Shown in pieces: positions 42,510 to 51,445 of a stretch of 64,000 nucleotides of DNA. Position 1 is the first letter of the stretch, and the number at the start of each line of letters is the position of its first letter. The stretch spans positions 18,602-82,601 of the forward strand of contig CAMCQT010000005.1 in assembly GCA_945877125.1 (NCBI GenBank), given 5' to 3'. Made by a program: the position numbers and the translations under genes. Origin of the DNA: Candidatus Brevifilum fermentans. Its GTDB lineage: Bacteria; Chloroflexota; Anaerolineae; Anaerolineales; Villigracilaceae. Under the pieces are notes generated by a model that was not told the origin of the DNA, made no database searches, and was given only the letters and a program-made list of their open reading frames with translations.

Positions 42510-45500
42510 TCATTCTCCCGCTAAATACATGGATAGGATGACTTCACGCTTGCCCGCCGACCTTGGGTTCGCCTCAACATAATGACCCTGCAAAAGTCCC
42601 GCAGGGATATTGGTTTGCAAGACCGCCAGCACCTTCATCTGGTTCATCACATCCGCTTTCAAGGCATCGAGCGCCTTCTGCGCAGTCTTAATCGTTTGCT
42701 TTGGAAAGCCGCCTTCGTTCAACTGACTGATCACCTGCTTGAGATACTCTTCCTGTTCCTCGGTCAGCCGTCTTGTATTGGGGAAGACCGCCTTCAAAGT
42801 TCTCAGCATCTTAACCGTGCTGTCCCTGCCTTTTTTCGTCTGCGGCTCAATTCCATCTTCGGTGGTAGCCAGCACAAAAGCATCCTTGTTCTTATCCATC
42901 AGGTCAAAGAACGTTTCAGGCACTTGCTTCCTTTTTTCCTGCGCTTCACATTCCAAAGTCTCAGCGGCAGTCATAAAGTCCAATTCCTTCGCTTGCAGTT
43001 CATCGCCAGCCATAAAGAATTTTTGCACCTTGCCCTTGCGGAAGTACGTGACCAGCGAACCCGATGTCATTGCGAGGCGGCGTTCTCCCGTCGAAGCAAT
43101 CTCCTGTTCGGGAATTCTCTCCTTGTCATTGGGAGATTGCTTCGCACACCGTCCTGCGTTCGGTGCAGGGAAGTGCGCTCGCAATGACATTTTCCCAGAG
43201 CGGCTTTTTCTGGGAAGTTTTTTGATCGTGTTGAACAGGTCAGGGTCGTTATCGCGAATATCCTTGATCAGCGTTAAGTACTTCAACTCACTGACCTCGG
43301 TTTCGTCTTCGCCAATGATCGTCTTCTTCGAGATCAAGCGTTCAAACAACTCGTGCGAACCGATCGGTTCACCATCGGTCAAGAGCGCCGCATCCCCGCC
43401 CAGCAAAGTCAGGAACGCATTGATCTTGGCTTCCGCGGCTGATTTTAATTTAATTTCATTATCCGCCTGCACAGTGGGAAAGAAATTAAAGGTATAGATC
43501 GTATCGAATTTCGTATCCACGCGGTTGATACGTCCCACACGCTGCATCATGCGCGTCGGATTCCACGGAATATCATAATTGATCACCACGTTCGAACGAT
43601 GTAAGTTCACGCCTTCCGAAAGTACTTCGGTTGCGATCAAAATGCGGTAATCATTCTTCTGGTTCTTGGCCTTAGCATCGAAATTCTTAATCGCAATTTC
43701 ACGCACCGCTTCGCCTGATCCGCCGGTGAAACACAGCGCCTGATTCTTATGTTTCTGGTTTACATGCTCGGTCAGGTATTCGGCGGTTTCCTTTGACTCG
43801 GTGAAAAGAATGATCTTATTGCTTTTCAAGATGTCATTTTTGGAAAGCTGCTTCAAAAGTTCAAGCAGTTTCGGGTCGCGTTCCACTTTTGTCCAAAGCT
43901 TTTGAACCTTTTTCAGGTTGGACAGATCACTCTCCAGATAAGCAAGCAATTCGGGTCTGAAGTCACTGCTTTTATATTTAAAGGCTTTACCATCTTCGAT
44001 CAGTTGATCGATCGATTGATCGTCATCCTTATCCAGATACTCAAAGATCTTGGCGGCATGTTTCTTGCTAATGTAAACATTGCCCTTCTCAAACTCTTTG
44101 ATGAACAACTCGTAGGAATGAATAAACCTGTCCACTGATTTTCGGAAGGCAAAGAAACTGCTTTCCAATCTCTTGATCAGCAGGATCTTCATGAACTTGC
44201 CCATATTCTTCTGGGATTGCTCTTCGAGTTGATCCAGTCCTTTTTTCAAATACAGCAGCGGGGTATAACGCGCATATTTGAAATCCTGCGAGATCAACTC
44301 CATCGTGGCGGTAAATATTTTGTCTTCCTCGTCGTTTAATACGTAAAATAACGGAGCAGGCGCAGCAACTTCAGGAAAACGCAGTTTTTGCTGTTCGAGG
44401 TCTTTCTTGAAATATTTATTGATTTCAGTTCTGGTTCGGCGCACCATCAAGTACTTCAATACTTTTTCACGTATCTCAAGCGAATTCTCTTTGACGATCT
44501 TGAGATATGCTTCATTATCACTTTGGCGATCCAATCCATTCAGGTTCTTTGCCAGCCCATTAAAGAAAGCGTCCAGATCAGGCAGGTTGGGAATGGTGCT
44601 TTTCTTGGAGTTTTGAAAAAGCTTGATCTCGCTCAGAATATCCCAGGGCGAATTGTTATAAGGTGTGGCGGTCACAAGAATGACCCGCTTCTCGCGGCAT
44701 ATTTCCGCCAGCATTTCATAGGTGCGGTTGCCCTGATTTCTAAAGCGGTGCGCCTCGTCAATAATGATGTTCTTGTATTTCGTGACGCCCTTTTCAAGAA
44801 TATCCTCAAGTTTTCCAATCGACTCAAAGTCCGCGTGAACCCTAAAATCAGAAAAGGCATTCGGCCATGAGCCGGGGTTATCCTTGTCCAAAAGCACAGG
44901 CGGCGCAATGACCAAAGTCCTGCCGTCGAGCTGTCCGGCGAGCCGGGTCGCAATATAAGTCTTACCCAAACCGACCACATCCGCAATGAAAACGCCGCCA
45001 TATTCTTCAAGCGTTTTCTTTGCATTCAAAACCGCCTGATCCTGATATTCCAGTTTCATGTAGTTCTCTGGCAGATAGGTTTCAACGATCTCGCCTGTTT
45101 CATTCAACTGATCGTTGAAATATTCATACAGCAGTTTCAAGTAAAGTTGGTAAGGAGTAATATCCTGATTGAGCCATGTTTTGGTTTCAATGGTCTCGAT
45201 GTATTTTTCACTGATATCAACGCCATTCAGCCAGAGTTCTTCAAACTTATCTTTGGCAAACTGGTAGTCATTGGGGCGCTCAAGTTCCACATTGAATTCG
45301 AGGTTGTCCACCAGACCTGCTTGCGTTAAGTTACTTGAGCCCGTAATAACACGCCCCTTATCGCGGTCGCCTTCTCTAAAGGACATCACATATAATTTCG
45401 CATGAATATTTTGCGATGGATACACCTTTATTTCAAGCTTCCCGCTTTTGATCCATTCAATAAATTTAACAACACCCCGTTCAACCGTCTGACTATCCTG

Positions 45501-45815
45501 TGATTCCTCAAGTTCCTTTGCGACCATGCCCACGAAAATATCTTTGGCTTCCTTATGAGTGGGATCAGCAAGTTTCAATTGAGTTTCTTCTTTCGCAACG
45601 GTAAACAGATCAAGAGTTCTTCTGTCCGTGCTGATCCCCACCAAAATTCTGATCTTCTCTGTGTTCTCCAGAGATTTGTAAATCGCATAAAACCCGCTTG
45701 TGTAAAAATAACCCACCAAGGCATCAAAAAATCGCGCGTCCTTAATCAAGACATTGAATCTGTCTTTCAGGTTTTGCCCGTTCTCATTCGTAATAAAAGT
45801 AAGGTCTGTGGTCAT
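42510..45815 (-). CDS. PLD-nuclease/SNF2-helicase restriction protein
   Basis: A 1101-aa protein. The N-terminal ~190 residues hold a phospholipase-D-like nuclease domain (IKVYPSQNIHAKLYVMSF...ITGSSNLTQAG, an HxK-type site). An SNF2 helicase core follows with Walker A FIADVVGLGKTYIATRL, motif II IIIDEAHRFRN, motif III VTATPYNNSP, and motifs V-VI IATEVLSEGVNLH and QRVGRINR. A C-terminal extension completes it. Residues ~876-917 (MSLRAHFPAPNAG...) come from an in-frame palindromic repeat. The start is ATG 45815; a longer frame lacks support. First gene of the operon with the Eco57I-type methylase. It probably translocates on DNA and cleaves unmodified sites; this is inferred from domains. Confidence 0.88.
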   Translation of the reverse strand: MTTDLTFITNENGQNLKDRFNVLIKDARFFDALVGYFYTSGFYAIYKSLENTEKIRILVGISTDRRTLDLFTVAKEETQLKLADPTHKEAKDIFVGMVAKELEESQDSQTVERGVVKFIEWIKSGKLEIKVYPSQNIHAKLYVMSFREGDRDKGRVITGSSNLTQAGLVDNLEFNVELERPNDYQFAKDKFEELWLNGVDISEKYIETIETKTWLNQDITPYQLYLKLLYEYFNDQLNETGEIVETYLPENYMKLEYQDQAVLNAKKTLEEYGGVFIADVVGLGKTYIATRLAGQLDGRTLVIAPPVLLDKDNPGSWPNAFSDFRVHADFESIGKLEDILEKGVTKYKNIIIDEAHRFRNQGNRTYEMLAEICREKRVILVTATPYNNSPWDILSEIKLFQNSKKSTIPNLPDLDAFFNGLAKNLNGLDRQSDNEAYLKIVKENSLEIREKVLKYLMVRRTRTEINKYFKKDLEQQKLRFPEVAAPAPLFYVLNDEEDKIFTATMELISQDFKYARYTPLLYLKKGLDQLEEQSQKNMGKFMKILLIKRLESSFFAFRKSVDRFIHSYELFIKEFEKGNVYISKKHAAKIFEYLDKDDDQSIDQLIEDGKAFKYKSSDFRPELLAYLESDLSNLKKVQKLWTKVERDPKLLELLKQLSKNDILKSNKIILFTESKETAEYLTEHVNQKHKNQALCFTGGSGEAVREIAIKNFDAKAKNQKNDYRILIATEVLSEGVNLHRSNVVINYDIPWNPTRMMQRVGRINRVDTKFDTIYTFNFFPTVQADNEIKLKSAAEAKINAFLTLLGGDAALLTDGEPIGSHELFERLISKKTIIGEDETEVSELKYLTLIKDIRDNDPDLFNTIKKLPRKSRSGKMSLRAHFPAPNAGRCAKQSPNDKERIPEQEIASTGERRLAMTSGSLVTYFRKGKVQKFFMAGDELQAKELDFMTAAETLECEAQEKRKQVPETFFDLMDKNKDAFVLATTEDGIEPQTKKGRDSTVKMLRTLKAVFPNTRRLTEEQEEYLKQVISQLNEGGFPKQTIKTAQKALDALKADVMNQMKVLAVLQTNIPAGLLQGHYVEANPRSAGKREVILSMYLAGE
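43064..43190. repeat. Dispersed palindromic element, copy 4, inside the helicase CDS
   Basis: ATGTCATTGCGAG at the left and CTCGCAATGACAT at the right are inverted. It is longer than copy 3 (127 bases, 42 codons), with GAAGCAATCTCC, GGAGATTGCTTCGC and an extra GCGTTCGGTGC loop. In frame it reads MSLRAHFPAPNAGRC, then QEIASTGERRLAMTS, the same phase as copy 3. Confidence 0.9.
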
Positions 45816-46038
45816 GAGTTGCAGTCCTATGTGATGAAGGAGTATATTATCATCCCCTTCTGCTTGAATGTTATACGCCAATTTTGTCCAAGTATACCCG
45901 ACGCCTTCTTTCAAGGGTCAAGCGAACTTAAGCTATACTGAGGCTGCTATTGGAGGATTTTTTGCGGGTGAGTGGGGCGCTCGCTTTACTCGATCCCTAA
46001 CTTTTGTGAAGATATCTTGAAAATTGAGGTTTTATAAA

Positions 46039-46650
46039 ATGTACATTCCCAAACTTTATCGTGAAGAAGATCGAGAGAAAATTTTAGAATTTTTGCGCCA
46101 GAATAATTTTCCCGCATTGGTCACTCATGACGGAGAAAAGCCGATTGCGACTCACCTGCCTGTGGAAATCGTCGAAGGTGAAAACGGCGCGTTGACCATT
46201 TTGGGACATATGTCCCATGCCAACCCACAGTGGAAGAGTTTTGGCGAACAGGAAGTTTTGCTCATTTTTCAGGGCGCGCACACCTATATTTCGCCGCGCT
46301 GGTATGACCATGTCAACGTGCCAACGTGGAATTATATGATGGTGCATGTGTATGGAAAAGTCCGCCTGGTGGAAGGGGATGAGTTGTATTCGATGTTGAG
46401 CCGGCTCGTGAAAAACCACGAGGCGCAGAGTTCGTATCGTTTGGAGGACTTGCCGCAGGACTTCGTGCAGAAAGAGATGATCGGCGTGGTTGGACTGGTT
46501 GTGGATGTGACGCGAGTCGATGCGGGGTATAAGCTTAGTCAGAATCGAAATGATGCAGATCATGAGAATATTATCCGCGAGTTGGAGGGGCGTGGAGATG
46601 AAGACTCCGCTGGTGTGGCTAAGTCGATGCGTGAGAAACGAGTTAAGTAA
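46039..46650 (+). CDS. paiB: PaiB-family FMN-binding protein
   Basis: A 203-aa split-barrel flavoprotein of the PaiB family (in Bacillus subtilis a negative regulator of sporulation and protease genes). The start is MYIPKLYREEDREKILEFL, followed by GEKPIATHLPVE, GHMSHANPQWK and ISPRWYDHVNVPTWNYMMVHVYG, all conserved in the family. The start is ATG 46039. It is divergent from the restriction operon. The role here is unknown; some homologues are probable FMN- or heme-binding enzymes, not regulators. Confidence 0.85.
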   Translation: MYIPKLYREEDREKILEFLRQNNFPALVTHDGEKPIATHLPVEIVEGENGALTILGHMSHANPQWKSFGEQEVLLIFQGAHTYISPRWYDHVNVPTWNYMMVHVYGKVRLVEGDELYSMLSRLVKNHEAQSSYRLEDLPQDFVQKEMIGVVGLVVDVTRVDAGYKLSQNRNDADHENIIRELEGRGDEDSAGVAKSMREKRVK

Positions 46651-46857
46651 ATGTGTTTGCTGAAAAAAGAGGATTAACCGACATGAGAGTTATGTACACG
46701 GATTACCGTGATCTCACGGAGAAGAACTGATTTTTTGCTGTCTACCAGACAAATCAAACCTAGCTCGTACAGGCAAAGTTGTTCATACAATATAGATTTC
46801 AGATTTGGTCGTGCGAAGTATCCATAAGAGTGCGAAGAACGCAAAGATAGTTAAAGG

Positions 46858-46893
46858 AAAAACGCCGTGATATTAAGTCACGGCGTTTTTTTT
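46858..46893. terminator. Bidirectional terminator between paiB and the GH25 gene
   Basis: AAAAACGCCGTGA/TCACGGCGTTTTT with a 7-base loop and T runs both ways. Bases 46651-46857 hold no gene I can see. Confidence 0.88.
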
Positions 46894-46905
46894 GTTTTCG
46901 AAAAA

Positions 46906-49335
46906 TTACTTTTTAAGATACAGCCCCAGATGATTTGCCACTTCGCGTTCCTTGCCGGGGATGTTCGCATCTACGGGAGAATTTAATATGCAGGCTTTAT
47001 TGTCAATGCCTTTGATCACCAGTGTAGTGGAACCGCCGCCATCCATATTTGCGCCGGTGTAAACGCCGTAGGTGATGAGCTGGGCGGCTAGTTCGGCAAG
47101 GGTCACACCCTCGCTATAACCATCCTGACGGCCGTCAATTACCATCAAAATTAGCCAGCGTCCGTTTTTGCTTAGACCGATTGCCGTGCGTGGAGCAGGA
47201 GCCAAAGCAGCCAAATTCTTGACCGTCACGCCGCTTTGAACCACCAAACGGTCGCCCGAAATCGCATTAAACGGTTTGTTTGGCGCTGCATTTATAGTCA
47301 CTTGATTGGTGGAACTGACATAAACCGTCGGCTGAATGGTTTTGACCGGCGAGTAAATATTTCCACGCGAAGCCGCGTAGCCATTTGCCTTGACCGGGTC
47401 GCCGCCACCCGGACAGGTGGTGACCGGGTTGACTGAAACAGGTAGATAACTGAACCCATCTCCATTGATGGCCACATTCATGCTGAACTCAGTCAGGAAT
47501 TTTGAAGTCGTACGCGTACACAAAGTTCCGCCCGAAATTTTGGATGGCGTCACGAGAAATTCAAGTCCAGCCGTGGTCAGATCAACTGCGATCACGTACA
47601 TTCGATTTTTGCGCGGCAGGATCAAATCCTTTTGCAGGAATGTGATGCCCTTAAATAGATTTTGTTTGATGGCTGTTGGACGGGTGTTGCTGAGGAAGAC
47701 AAGGTATTTCTTCTCGCACCAGCCCGTCAGCCCATCCACGCGGCGGATCTGCGCCCACTCTGAATTGGTGGTGTCGTCCAACGCAGGCAGGGTGTCATCC
47801 AATATCACGGTGCCCAGTACTTTGCCAATGATACTGGGGGATTCGCGCACAGTGACTGCGGAAAAGCCAACACGATACCATTTTTTATCATCGTCATCAG
47901 GCACGAGAATGGGCGGCTCCTCGGGCGCTGGAGGCAAGTCAACGGATGAGATCAGTAGGTCGCTGCTCAAAGTCCAGCCGGTCAGACTGCCATCTGTTTT
48001 GCGAATATTCATCCAGGTACCATCGGCGCTTAGTGCAATCTGTTCCACGACTTCGGCAAAGTAAAGCGTCCCGACTACATTGGCAGTGGGCGCGGCTTCA
48101 TCTAAAACTTGTATGGATGATCTGATGACGCGGTACAACTTTTCGTCAGGCGTCACTACCGGAGGCGGGAGGGGTGAGATAAGCTGTAGATACGCGCTTG
48201 AACTCCACCCGATCAGGCGACCCGTTGAGTTCTTGATCTTCAACCAGGTTCTACCCGCGTTTGCGCCGACCTCTTCCACTATTTCATTACGGGTAACTGT
48301 TCCAAGTTTAGCGTAGTTCAACCCGGGTCCTTCGCGGACAACCAGGGAGGGCGATGCAGTCACCTTGTACATCTTTTTCTCAACAGGCACGGGGATATCG
48401 CTAACCTTCTTCAGGTATGCGGCAGAACTCCAGCCGATCAAACTCCCATTTGATTTGCGAATCTTCAACCAGGTTCTGTCGGTATTTGCGTTGATCTCTT
48501 CGACTATTTCGTTTGTGTATAACAACCCGATCGAATTGTACGTTGTTCCCGGCCCCTCGCGGACTTTCAAGGAGGGTGCCGCAGTGACGAGGTAGTTTAT
48601 TCCGGTTGGAGCATCTTCATCAGGAAGCGGATCAGGGTCCGGATCAGGATCGGGCGGAGGTGGGGGCGGGGCATCCGTCAGGTTGAATCTAGCTTTGAGC
48701 GCTGCAAGATCGCCGTTGAAATAGTTCAGGTCAATGCCCTTGCTTTCCACACCGAATAAATTGCCGTCTCCGGTTTCTGTGTATTGCCAGAACAGCCATT
48801 CACCTTTTGCCCAGGGGGCTGGAACTAGGGGTTCGGCTGCGCCATAATTGGCTATCCATAATGGGTATTGATGGAAATATGCAAGGTTGGCGGCTTGCGT
48901 GGTGGGGTTTGGCGCATTGTCGCGCCAGTAGTAATATGCCGTGTAAATGGCGATCTCTTTCCCGCTGATAAGTTGTTTGAGCCGTTCAAGAAAAGTGTAC
49001 CAATTTTTCCAGCCGGCATATGCTCCCTTGTAATTTTCTTCAAAATCTGCGAACAAAGGAAGTTCACCGAAATCTCCGGCAAATTGCTGCACCCATAACT
49101 CGGCTTGTCGTTTGGGTTCTATGCGGCTATCGTAGAACCAGTAGGAGCCGCGCGGCAAGCCCGCGAGTTTTGCTTCGCGCCAGTTGGCTTTAAAGTCTGA
49201 ATCCACCCAGATATTTTGTCCAGCGCGAATGATGACATAGCCCGCAGATGCACTCATTTTTACAAAATCAATGCCTTGCGGGGTTTCAGGATCATCCTGG
49301 TAAAAACTAACATCAGGTCCGATGACGTTTGCCAT
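46906..49335 (-). CDS. GH25 lysozyme-like protein with four SH3b domains and a NAGPA domain
   Basis: An 809-aa protein. Residues 1-225 form a GH25 muramidase-like barrel (GPDVSFYQDD, with a likely catalytic pair in LFADFEENY, and FWQYTETGDG). An Asp/Pro spacer precedes SH3b repeats starting near 245, 325, 405 and 485 (SLKVREGPGTTYNSIG, SLVVREGPGLNYAKLG). From ~545 a phosphodiester-glycosidase (NAGPA/DUF2233) domain ends in ANMDGGGSTTLVI. No signal peptide is present although all three domains usually act outside the cell. ATG with AAGGAG 7 bases upstream supports the start at 49335. It is a single gene closed by a terminator. Confidence 0.82.
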   Translation of the reverse strand: MANVIGPDVSFYQDDPETPQGIDFVKMSASAGYVIIRAGQNIWVDSDFKANWREAKLAGLPRGSYWFYDSRIEPKRQAELWVQQFAGDFGELPLFADFEENYKGAYAGWKNWYTFLERLKQLISGKEIAIYTAYYYWRDNAPNPTTQAANLAYFHQYPLWIANYGAAEPLVPAPWAKGEWLFWQYTETGDGNLFGVESKGIDLNYFNGDLAALKARFNLTDAPPPPPPDPDPDPDPLPDEDAPTGINYLVTAAPSLKVREGPGTTYNSIGLLYTNEIVEEINANTDRTWLKIRKSNGSLIGWSSAAYLKKVSDIPVPVEKKMYKVTASPSLVVREGPGLNYAKLGTVTRNEIVEEVGANAGRTWLKIKNSTGRLIGWSSSAYLQLISPLPPPVVTPDEKLYRVIRSSIQVLDEAAPTANVVGTLYFAEVVEQIALSADGTWMNIRKTDGSLTGWTLSSDLLISSVDLPPAPEEPPILVPDDDDKKWYRVGFSAVTVRESPSIIGKVLGTVILDDTLPALDDTTNSEWAQIRRVDGLTGWCEKKYLVFLSNTRPTAIKQNLFKGITFLQKDLILPRKNRMYVIAVDLTTAGLEFLVTPSKISGGTLCTRTTSKFLTEFSMNVAINGDGFSYLPVSVNPVTTCPGGGDPVKANGYAASRGNIYSPVKTIQPTVYVSSTNQVTINAAPNKPFNAISGDRLVVQSGVTVKNLAALAPAPRTAIGLSKNGRWLILMVIDGRQDGYSEGVTLAELAAQLITYGVYTGANMDGGGSTTLVIKGIDNKACILNSPVDANIPGKEREVANHLGLYLKK

Positions 49336-49455
49336 AATAAACTCCTTATTGTTGATGTTTATAAAAATTATACCAAACAGCAGGTGTCGTTTTATAAAGA
49401 TTCTGTATGGGTTTTGTACTGCTTTCTCAAAGTCAAAAAATATTAACGCAAATTA

Positions 49456-49543
49456 CGCAAAAAGGCGAAAGACGCGAATTTTTTATTAAGTTTTGCGAAA
49501 ATTCGCCCAATTTGCGCTTTTCGCGTTATGCCTTGCTACAAAT
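49456..49543. repeat. Repeat R1 of an inverted pair flanking yraN-glycosyltransferase
   Basis: An 87-bp sequence rich in GCGAAAATTCGC-type words (CGCAAAAAGGCGAAAGACGC, then TTTGCGCTTTTCGCGTTATG) recurs in reverse complement at 51242-51327 with about 94% identity by eye. Confidence 0.85.
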
Positions 49544-49598
49544 TTGAAAACGTGTCAATCTACTTTGAAAAAGCTGTATGGGTTATTGAAGTCTCTAT

Positions 49599-49952
49599 TT
49601 AGATCGCGTTTTCAAAATGGGTGATGATCGGCTTTGACCCTGGTTTTCCTTCGACAGAGACAGCGTCAATTTGCCAGTGATCGATCTCATGCTCCGCGGC
49701 GTAGTGCTGTGCGGTGTTTAGCATGTGCTGTTGTTTGACGGGGGTGATGTTGGTTTCAGGGAAAAAATTTGCGCTGGATGTGAGCGTCTTTACCTCGACA
49801 AAAATAGTCACGTCACCTTGCTGTGCGATGATGTCTATCTCGCCGTACGGTGTGCGGATGTTGTGCGCAATGATCTGGTAGCCGCGCTCGGCTAGCCAGT
49901 CTGTGGCGATGCCTTCGCCCCAGGCGCCGATCTCTTTTTTGTACTTTGTCAT
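49599..49952 (-). CDS. yraN: YraN-like UPF0102 protein, putative nuclease fold
   Basis: A 117-aa protein of the UPF0102 family, with the core IGAWGEGIATDWLAERGYQIIAHN, GEIDIIAQQGDVTIFVEVKT (PD-(D/E)xK-like signature D...ExK) and a variable tail. The fold is that of Holliday-junction resolvase-like nucleases; a biochemical role is not established for most members. Its ATG overlaps the upstream glycosyltransferase stop by four bases (ATGA), so coupled. Confidence 0.9.
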   Translation of the reverse strand: MTKYKKEIGAWGEGIATDWLAERGYQIIAHNIRTPYGEIDIIAQQGDVTIFVEVKTLTSSANFFPETNITPVKQQHMLNTAQHYAAEHEIDHWQIDAVSVEGKPGSKPIITHFENAI

Positions 49953-51151
49953 TTATCAAAGTTATCCATAAGTCTTTGCAAGCGAACTGCCCAGTTTCCC
50001 TTGCGAGGTTTGTATTCGCGTTTTAGTTTTTCATAATGTTCGAGCATCAGGCTGGTCGTGCGCTCAATGGCGTATGCTGAAGAAGCCTCTCGCGCCGATT
50101 CTCCCATTTGGGCACGCAGGTTCGGGTCAAGGCAGAGGCGGGTGAGTTTGGCGGTGAAGGCTGGCAGGTCATGCGTCGAAAGCAGACCTGTGACCTCATC
50201 CTGCACTGTGTCACTTACCCCAACTGACTGAACGCCCATGACAGGCAGTCCCGCTCCCATGGCTTCGATAACAGAAAGCGGATGGACTTCGGTGATGGAT
50301 GCGGTGACAAAAATATTGCCCATGGCTAGATAAGCAGGAAGTTCATCGTATGCGATTCTGCCTGTAAAGCGGACGCGTTGCGTCAGCTCCAATTCGACGA
50401 CAAGATTTCGGGTCTCTTCTTCGAATTGCTGGATGCCGCTTCCGATCAGCAGGAGGTGTACGTTTGGGAGGGTTTGCGCCACACCCGCAAATGACTTCAG
50501 AAGGAATGGCAGGTTCTTTTCCGGCGCAAGACGACCGGCGTAGATCAGCAGGATGTCGTCCTCTTTATATCCAAGTTCGGCGCGAGAAAAAGGTTTGGCT
50601 TCGTAAAAGTTTTTTAAGTCCACGCCGTTGGGTACGACGGCTATATTTCCTGTCACATTGAGCTGCCGCAGAACTTTTTCCATGCCAGCAGAGGGCGCAA
50701 TGACAAGGTCTACGGCTTCGCAGAAAGACGGCATGTAGGCCTGCAAGAGTCCCTGACTCATTTCTTCGGGCATCATGGGCAGGTAGGCTTGTGCATATAA
50801 ATCGTAGCGGGTGTGATTGGTGAAGACGATGGGGATTTGCGGCGAGCGGCTATATTTAAGTGCAAGTCGTCCGCTTAAAAATGGATGATGCACGTGAATG
50901 ATATCCATGCTTTGCAGGAGTTTTTTTGCCGCAGGTGAATATCTCGTGGATAGGTAGAAGCCGGAATCAGACAAGGGAACTCCGCGGCTATGGATGACGC
51001 GCGGCTCGCTGTCTTTATATTCAACGTCTCCAAATGTGAATACAAAAACTTCATGTCCCGCCAGTTCAAGGTGACGCTTATTGGTTTCAATGTAGTTCGT
51101 AATGCCACTGACGTACGGCTTGTAGCTATCTACCATCATTCCGATTTTCAT
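49949..51151 (-). CDS. Family 4 (GT-B) glycosyltransferase
   Basis: A 400-aa glycosyltransferase in the family of lipid and polysaccharide GT4 enzymes. N-terminal Rossmann MKIGMMVDSYKPYVSGITNY and HVHHPFLSG; C-terminal NDP-sugar site with NGVDLKNF, YAGRLAPEKNLPFLL and EVHPLSVIEAMGAGLPVM (the E-x7-E motif). Resembles 1,2-diacylglycerol glucosyltransferases and PimB-type enzymes; acceptor unknown. Operon with yraN, bracketed by inverted repeats R1 and R2. Confidence 0.85.
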   Translation of the reverse strand: MKIGMMVDSYKPYVSGITNYIETNKRHLELAGHEVFVFTFGDVEYKDSEPRVIHSRGVPLSDSGFYLSTRYSPAAKKLLQSMDIIHVHHPFLSGRLALKYSRSPQIPIVFTNHTRYDLYAQAYLPMMPEEMSQGLLQAYMPSFCEAVDLVIAPSAGMEKVLRQLNVTGNIAVVPNGVDLKNFYEAKPFSRAELGYKEDDILLIYAGRLAPEKNLPFLLKSFAGVAQTLPNVHLLLIGSGIQQFEEETRNLVVELELTQRVRFTGRIAYDELPAYLAMGNIFVTASITEVHPLSVIEAMGAGLPVMGVQSVGVSDTVQDEVTGLLSTHDLPAFTAKLTRLCLDPNLRAQMGESAREASSAYAIERTTSLMLEHYEKLKREYKPRKGNWAVRLQRLMDNFDK

Positions 51152-51241
51152 ACTAATATCCTAAGACACCGGAGGGGGAATGTCAAGTAAATGAAGGAAT
51201 GAAGGCATGGTTTTTCCAAGGTCGCTTGACATCTTTTTAAT

Positions 51242-51327
51242 TTTGTAGCAGGCTTAACGCGAAAAGCGCAAATTGGGCGAATTTTCGCGAAACTCAATAA
51301 AAAATTCGCGTCATTCGCCTTTTTGCG
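51242..51327. repeat. Repeat R2 of the inverted pair
   Basis: Reverse complement of the R1 sequence at 49456-49543 (GGCTTAACGCGAAAAGCGCA, then GCGAATTTTCGCGAAACTC). It lies in the 51152-51445 spacer between divergent genes. Confidence 0.85.
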
Positions 51328-51445
51328 GAACACCTGCACTGGCGTGCGGCGCAAGTGTTCGCATTAAGATTTTCCTGACCTTGGAAAAGCCATGGGAATG
51401 AAGGCTCTGCATGAAGGATGATAAAATTCAACTTCAAGGAGAATT

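Noticed and set aside
38915..45815. A BREX or DISARM system.
   Set aside because: pglZ/brxC and drmA/drmB-like genes are not present in the window; only helicase and methylase parts are shared.
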